Source: SURF-24 sp964537965 (lineage in GTDB: Bacteria > Bacteroidota > Ignavibacteria > Ignavibacteriales > SURF-24). Taken from it: a stretch of DNA of 9,036 bases. Every line of letters starts with the position of its first letter. The stretch's first letter is position 1. A program made the position numbers and the translations under genes. Under the pieces are notes generated by a model. The model saw nothing but the letters and a program-made list of their open reading frames with translations, was not told where the DNA came from and ran no database searches. Shown here one piece after another: positions 5,032 through 9,036 of the stretch. The stretch lies in contig CAZIDB010000198.1 of assembly GCA_964537965.1 (NCBI GenBank), positions 1 to 9,036 on the forward strand, read 5' to 3'.

Positions 5032-7944
5032 TCATTTGATCCTATAACGAACACCTAAGTCTGCACCTTTTCCATAGTACTGTTCAGATGTAGCAAATCC
5101 GTTACCCGCATTTATATTTTTGTCAATTGCGCCAGAAATATTCGTCAGGTTAAGAAAAACCTGAAAACCAGGCCATGGTAATTCTTGTTTAATCGAAATA
5201 TCCCATCTTAAAAAGTCATCGGTATTTTCTCTAAGTTCAGGCCAGAAGTTGGATGCAATAAAAATATCTGATTGGTAAAGCATTGAAGCACGAATCGAAA
5301 AGCTCTTATAATCATATCCAAGTGAAAGATTGAGAATATCATTTGGTTGCGAAATCATTCTATCAGTATAGAATGTATCAATCTCTGTCTGCACTATCCA
5401 TGGTGGCTTAGTAATAAATTTGCTTTCAACTACAGTTCGGGGATACTTGGCTTCTGATTTTATATGTGTATAGTTAATATCTAAGACAATGCCTTTTAGA
5501 AAACCTGGTAAATACCAGAAGTTTGTTTGCCAGCTAACTTCAATTCCCCATAGGTCAACAGGATTTTCATTATTCAAATAAGTATAAAGAGATTTACCTT
5601 TTTCTTCGGAAGACATACCTATTATTGTAGGATCTAAAAGAATTTTACCGTTAGAAGCGAATATCATATCTTGAATTTTTTTCTTAAATCCGCCTACTGT
5701 AAATAAACCGATATAGTTTTCATGGAAAGATAAATACAGATCTAAATTTTCTGAATGAGCCGGTTTCAATTTATAATTATTCCAGGTTACTGCATCCGAA
5801 CCAATATTATATCTTGGAATTATTGTATTAAAATCGGGTCTGGATAATGTATTTGTATATGCAAATCTTACATCGAACCACTCAATTGGTTTTAATTTTA
5901 CATGTATTATCGGAAGGAGATTTGAATGCTTGATTGTTGTGGTCGTGTCCCAATGCGAATATTTAATCTGGGAAATACCAACGGTTGAATTTCCATCAAC
6001 AGCAGTATAAACATTTTTTACCTCTTCATATCTTAGTCCTGCTACAATTTTCAACCAGTTACTGTATTGAAGATCTGTCATAACAAATCCGGCTTTGTAA
6101 TATTCCTCACCAGAATAATCTGAGGTTGTTGAAGAATAATCATAGTAACGGTATGCTTCCCTGTTTCCACCAAGACCTTCCAGTACATCAACAACATCGT
6201 GCATAAGACTTATACTTGCTGCATGATTCAATGTGTATTTTCCTTTTAAAAAATCATCATAGGTATAATTGTTATCAAGAAACATTGAATAAGGAAGATT
6301 AAGACTACCTGCAGAAATAGTTTCTTTCATCCATGGAAAAGCATTTAAGATTGCATCTCGCGCATCTTGTCCACTTCCAGAATTAAGGAATCCACCTTTA
6401 GCGTCATAGTCAAAGGATCTGTCTTTATAACTCATTTTACCGCCAATTTTTATTCCTGCAGAAATTACATTGAAGAGATTAAAATTTCTGCTAAGATTAA
6501 TATTAGCGATTAGTTCTCGGTCTTTGGATAAGTCGTTCGAGCGGAATACATCGGTTAGGAAAGTATTATCAAGACTATCTACAGCGTAGTAAGGCAATTC
6601 AGATGGCTGAATTGAACGGCTTACTTTTTTTAATGCCTTAGATTCCTGGAAAGTAAATAATAAATAATCAGGAGTTTTTTGTTCTGAATAAGAGTGAGAA
6701 AATTCGGTTTCTAATTTAAAGAATGGTAATTCCTGAGTATAGTTCAAAGAATTTATTAATACGTTAAGTTTCTTCTCAGTATCAGAAGTGTTATATGTAT
6801 GTGTACTTGCATCGATATTATAATTTTCGCTTCTGGATTGTAAATCGGTATTACTAAGGCTTAGGAAATTATTCAATATTACAGAACCATTTGGTATGCG
6901 GTAATCGGCAACAACAGTACCACCATAACGATTTTTAATCCTGTTTGCGTCACTTAAGTTTAGGCTATTAATATCAACTTTATTAATCTGATTTAATTTA
7001 GGAGCATTAAGTTCATAACCTGAACTCATCGAATTTGAGCTTCTGTTTCTTTGTTCAACATCAAACTGTACAAACAGACCGAAATCATCTTCAAAAAATC
7101 TTGAACTACCGCTTCCAACAACTTTATAATCATTGTATTTGTTTTTTAAATCGTTATAGCCACCCTGTAACAGGAAATCATACTTTAATCCTTTTTGTGC
7201 CTCCTTTAATTTAAAATTAACCGTACCGCCAATTGCATCTGCATCCATATCAGGAGTAATTGCTTTGGTTACTTCAATGCCTTCCAGCATATAGGGGGAT
7301 ATCATACTTAAATCTACACTGCGGTCATCAGAATCAGTTGAAGTCATTTTTACACCGGCAACCTTAACATTATTATATTTTGGTGCCATACCACGAATAA
7401 CAACTTTGTTTCCCTCGCCACCACTTCTTAAAATTGATACACCAGGTAAACGTCCCACTGATTCTGCAGCATTAGCATCGGGAATTTCTTGTATACGTGC
7501 AGATGAAACAACATTTACAATTGCATTAGAAGTTAGCTGCTGGTTGATAGCTTCAATTTGACCTTTGGCCTGGGCAGTAATTACAATTTCCTGTCCTTTA
7601 ATTGATTCCGGTTCGATTTCAAAATTTTTCTCAATAGATTTATTAACAAAGGTTTTTACTACGGTTTCTATTGTCTTATAACCTATATAGCTTATCCTGA
7701 TAGTTAAACTATCTGCCGGAAGGTTTTTTACCGAGTAATTACCGTATATATCAGTAGATGCGCCGAGGCCGGTACCAACTACAATTATATTAGCACCAGG
7801 TAAACCTTCACCTGTAATCTGGTCGATTACTTTTCCATGAAGAGATGAATTATTCTGTGCAAGCAGGTTTGTACTCACAGCAAAAAAAATCATTATGATA
7901 ATTAAGAGATTGAATTTGAAAATACCGGTATTTCTTTTTCTCAT
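5032..7944 (-). CDS. TonB-dependent outer-membrane receptor with carboxypeptidase-regulatory-like N-terminal domain (970 aa)
   Basis: This is an outer-membrane active transporter driven by TonB-ExbBD, probably importing a glycan fragment or another large nutrient. Residues 1-30 are a signal peptide (ending NLLAQ). Residues 34 to about 110 are a carboxypeptidase-regulatory-like (PF13715-type) domain, with LHGKVIDQITGEGLPGANI and later ISYIGYKTIE. EIVITAQ (119-125) is a possible TonB box. The plug (about 130-246) carries AAESVGRLPGVSILRSGGEG (159-178), VVIRGMAPKYN (181-191), and IEVTKAITPDMDADAIGGTV (223-242). These features fit the TIGR01782-like class often linked to carbohydrate uptake rather than classic SusC. 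The rest is a 22-strand-type barrel, with SRPDFNTIIPRYN in its second half and a last strand ADLGVRYRIK. No SusD-like gene is adjacent. The start has a modest GAGAAGA Shine-Dalgarno at 7951-7957, six bases upstream. The ligand is inferred only from the neighbouring GHL10 and beta-helix genes. Confidence 0.95.
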   Translation of the reverse strand: MRKRNTGIFKFNLLIIIMIFFAVSTNLLAQNNSSLHGKVIDQITGEGLPGANIIVVGTGLGASTDIYGNYSVKNLPADSLTIRISYIGYKTIETVVKTFVNKSIEKNFEIEPESIKGQEIVITAQAKGQIEAINQQLTSNAIVNVVSSARIQEIPDANAAESVGRLPGVSILRSGGEGNKVVIRGMAPKYNNVKVAGVKMTSTDSDDRSVDLSMISPYMLEGIEVTKAITPDMDADAIGGTVNFKLKEAQKGLKYDFLLQGGYNDLKNKYNDYKVVGSGSSRFFEDDFGLFVQFDVEQRNRSSNSMSSGYELNAPKLNQINKVDINSLNLSDANRIKNRYGGTVVADYRIPNGSVILNNFLSLSNTDLQSRSENYNIDASTHTYNTSDTEKKLNVLINSLNYTQELPFFKLETEFSHSYSEQKTPDYLLFTFQESKALKKVSRSIQPSELPYYAVDSLDNTFLTDVFRSNDLSKDRELIANINLSRNFNLFNVISAGIKIGGKMSYKDRSFDYDAKGGFLNSGSGQDARDAILNAFPWMKETISAGSLNLPYSMFLDNNYTYDDFLKGKYTLNHAASISLMHDVVDVLEGLGGNREAYRYYDYSSTTSDYSGEEYYKAGFVMTDLQYSNWLKIVAGLRYEEVKNVYTAVDGNSTVGISQIKYSHWDTTTTIKHSNLLPIIHVKLKPIEWFDVRFAYTNTLSRPDFNTIIPRYNIGSDAVTWNNYKLKPAHSENLDLYLSFHENYIGLFTVGGFKKKIQDMIFASNGKILLDPTIIGMSSEEKGKSLYTYLNNENPVDLWGIEVSWQTNFWYLPGFLKGIVLDINYTHIKSEAKYPRTVVESKFITKPPWIVQTEIDTFYTDRMISQPNDILNLSLGYDYKSFSIRASMLYQSDIFIASNFWPELRENTDDFLRWDISIKQELPWPGFQVFLNLTNISGAIDKNINAGNGFATSEQYYGKGADLGVRYRIK

Positions 7945-8046
7945 GGCAATTCTTCTCTAGTTGGAGATTAAGTTATTATTAGATCATTTATATGAATTAA
8001 TTGTTATCATTAAAATCAATTGATGAATGACTAAAAGTAATTGCAA

Positions 8047-8075
8047 ATGTTAAGCTCACATTTTGTAATCAACAA
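8047..8075 (-). promoter_or_regulatory. Candidate promoter for the TonB-dependent receptor gene
   Basis: On the minus strand TTGTTG (8070-8075) and TAACAT (8047-8052) are 17 bases apart. The same stretch loosely fits the Bacteroidota pattern of an upstream TTTG about 20 bases before a TA-N-TTTG element (here TAACATTTG, one base longer than the usual TAnnTTTG). Start of transcription would be near 8040, giving a leader of roughly 95 bases. The match is weak and the background is AT-rich. Confidence 0.22.
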
Positions 8076-8111
8076 ATTTTCAAAGACTGAATAGGTTTAG
8101 CATTTATATAA

Positions 8112-8182
8112 CGAGTATAGGAAGAACTAATTAAGATTATTCACAGGTTAGTGACTTTAATAGTATCCGTAAAATATACTCG
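8112..8182. repeat. Spaced inverted repeat CGAGTATA / TATACTCG
   Basis: CGAGTATA (8112-8119) and its exact reverse complement TATACTCG (8175-8182) are 55 bases apart. Allowing one extra base on the right, complementarity extends to TAACGAGTATA against TATACTCG-C-TTA. It lies about 170-240 bases upstream of the receptor start codon, a position that would suit paired operator sites. An 8-bp match in 1 kb could also be chance. Confidence 0.35.
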
Positions 8183-8948
8183 CTTAACAATCATACTACC
8201 GAATAAGTATTTATTAGAACATTGCACTCAGTAAGGATTTTGCAAATCGATATTGAGAAATTATTTCACTTATCTAACACGTTTCTGTTTGAAAACTCAA
8301 AGCATAATTAATCAGGTCACTTCTTATATATGATGACTCATCTGGCTGGTAAATATATTTTTCTTTATGTATGTAAAATTTGTTTTCGGTATAACGTGAG
8401 TATGAGACTTGTTTAAAGCAGATAAAAGCTTTACTTATTTTTTTTATTACTGTTGAATGTAATTCTGCTTTTTGGGTTTGTACTAGGTTCGAATTGTAAT
8501 TGCATTTAAGCGACGGTTTTACCTGAAGAAGAGTTTTGAAAGTCTTGTTATCCTGAGAGTTAAAAATTAAAAGAAGCTTAGCAAACAAATAGGCTAACAA
8601 ACTAAAAAACAAATATTGCATATGAATTGGATAACCTAAGGAAATCATTTCTCACTCAAAAATTACTATCACTAAAGTTTTATTCTTGCATAAATTCATT
8701 TTCTATTCAGAGTTTTACTATTTCTGATATGCTAATTACTTAAAAAAAATAAAATTATTAATAAAAATGAAATTATTTTTTCCAAAAAATCTATTTAATG
8801 AAAAATTTGTTCCATTTTGTGATAAAATGTATTTCCTGCTATGTTCTTAAAGAATAAAATTTACTTAATTATTGTCAGCCTTATGGAATTTTATAAAAGA
8901 TTTATGAGTAAATGAGGTAAGATATTTATGGGCAGTTAATAAGAAAAA

Positions 8949-9036
8949 CTATTTGAAAAATTCCGAATGAATATCAAATCCATATTCTGATTCGATCTTT
9001 TCTAACAGAGAAAGAGAGGTTAAGGAAGTGGTTCTG
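8949..9036 (-). CDS. C-terminal fragment of an unidentified gene (5' end outside window)
   Basis: One minus-strand frame is open from the right edge to a TAG at 8949-8951, giving 28 residues that include SLTSLSLLEKIESEYGFDI and end in FFK. The balanced, helix-like composition looks like real protein, while the other two minus-strand frames close early. The pattern resembles helix II of acyl or peptidyl carrier domains (S-L, then LLEKIE.E.G.DI), where the serine after a D or T would carry the phosphopantetheine arm. However, the residue before the serine is threonine rather than the usual aspartate, and the protein ends sooner than a complete carrier domain would. The identity is therefore only a suggestion. 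It is about 1 kb from the receptor gene and probably not in its operon. Confidence 0.5.
   Translation of the reverse strand, partial: RTTSLTSLSLLEKIESEYGFDIHSEFFK

Larger units (their letters stand above)
7945..8948. other. About 1 kb without a convincing gene, upstream of the receptor gene
   Basis: This AT-rich stretch separates the right-edge gene from the receptor gene. I found no tRNA, rRNA, CRISPR or insertion-sequence structure. The longest open frame (8274-8648, minus, 124 codons) has only one glycine, no clear Shine-Dalgarno and no recognisable domain, so I treat it as chance. Supported or possible contents are a candidate promoter (8047-8075), a spaced inverted repeat (8112-8182), and a short AT palindrome of ATTTTTT and AAAAAAT arms near 8774-8789. 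The length suggests a control region, decayed sequence, or an unrecognised small RNA. Confidence 0.6.

Noticed and set aside
8486..8494. GGTTCGAAT on the plus strand, like a tRNA T-loop
   Set aside because: The flanking bases do not form a T-stem, and no acceptor, D or anticodon arms can be placed around it.
8274..8648. Open frame of 124 codons on the minus strand with a hydrophobic N-terminus
   Set aside because: Only one glycine in 124 residues, no clear Shine-Dalgarno, no domain I recognise, and a composition dominated by S, Y, K, N, L and I as expected from translated AT-rich noncoding DNA.
8788..8871. Short plus-strand frame starting MKLFFPKN (around 8767-8850)
   Set aside because: Only 27 codons, no Shine-Dalgarno, in very AT-rich DNA.

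Overview
The window is low in G+C and every supported gene lies on the minus strand, so transcription runs from high to low coordinates. Two encoded proteins end in type IX secretion (T9SS, Por-type) sorting domains of the 'QNYPNPFNP' / 'QNFPNPFNP' kind, and the receptor carries a carboxypeptidase-regulatory-like extension before its plug. This points to the Bacteroidota/Chlorobiota/Ignavibacteriota (FCB) group. The style of the sorting domains makes an Ignavibacteria-like organism my best guess, but that is an inference.

Layout in transcription order. At the right edge (8949-9036) is the last 28 codons of a gene I cannot identify; the end is weakly reminiscent of an acyl-carrier-type domain. 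About 1 kb without a convincing gene follows (7945-8948). It holds a spaced inverted repeat and a possible promoter for the next gene. Then come a 970-residue TonB-dependent outer-membrane receptor (5032-7944), a 551-residue secreted right-handed beta-helix protein with a T9SS tail (3304-4959), and three tandem paralogues of a secreted glycoside-hydrolase-like family 10 (GHL10, DUF187) protein. The first paralogue is 554 residues with a fibronectin-like linker and T9SS tail (1568-3232). The second is 374 residues with only the catalytic-type domain (352-1476). The third is cut by the left edge after 92 residues (1-278).

The set reads as a glycan-capture and breakdown locus: surface-secreted carbohydrate-active proteins, an outer-membrane importer, and at least one hydrolase-like protein without a surface-sorting tail that could work in the periplasm. 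No SusD-like lipoprotein gene lies beside the receptor, so this is not a standard Sus-type locus. The substrate cannot be read from the sequence.

Regulatory structure is visible between the genes. A strong intrinsic terminator sits between the beta-helix gene and the first GHL10 gene, with its U-tract touching the next Shine-Dalgarno sequence. A second hairpin terminator follows the first GHL10 gene. The receptor to beta-helix gap and the gap before the third GHL10 gene show no strong terminator.
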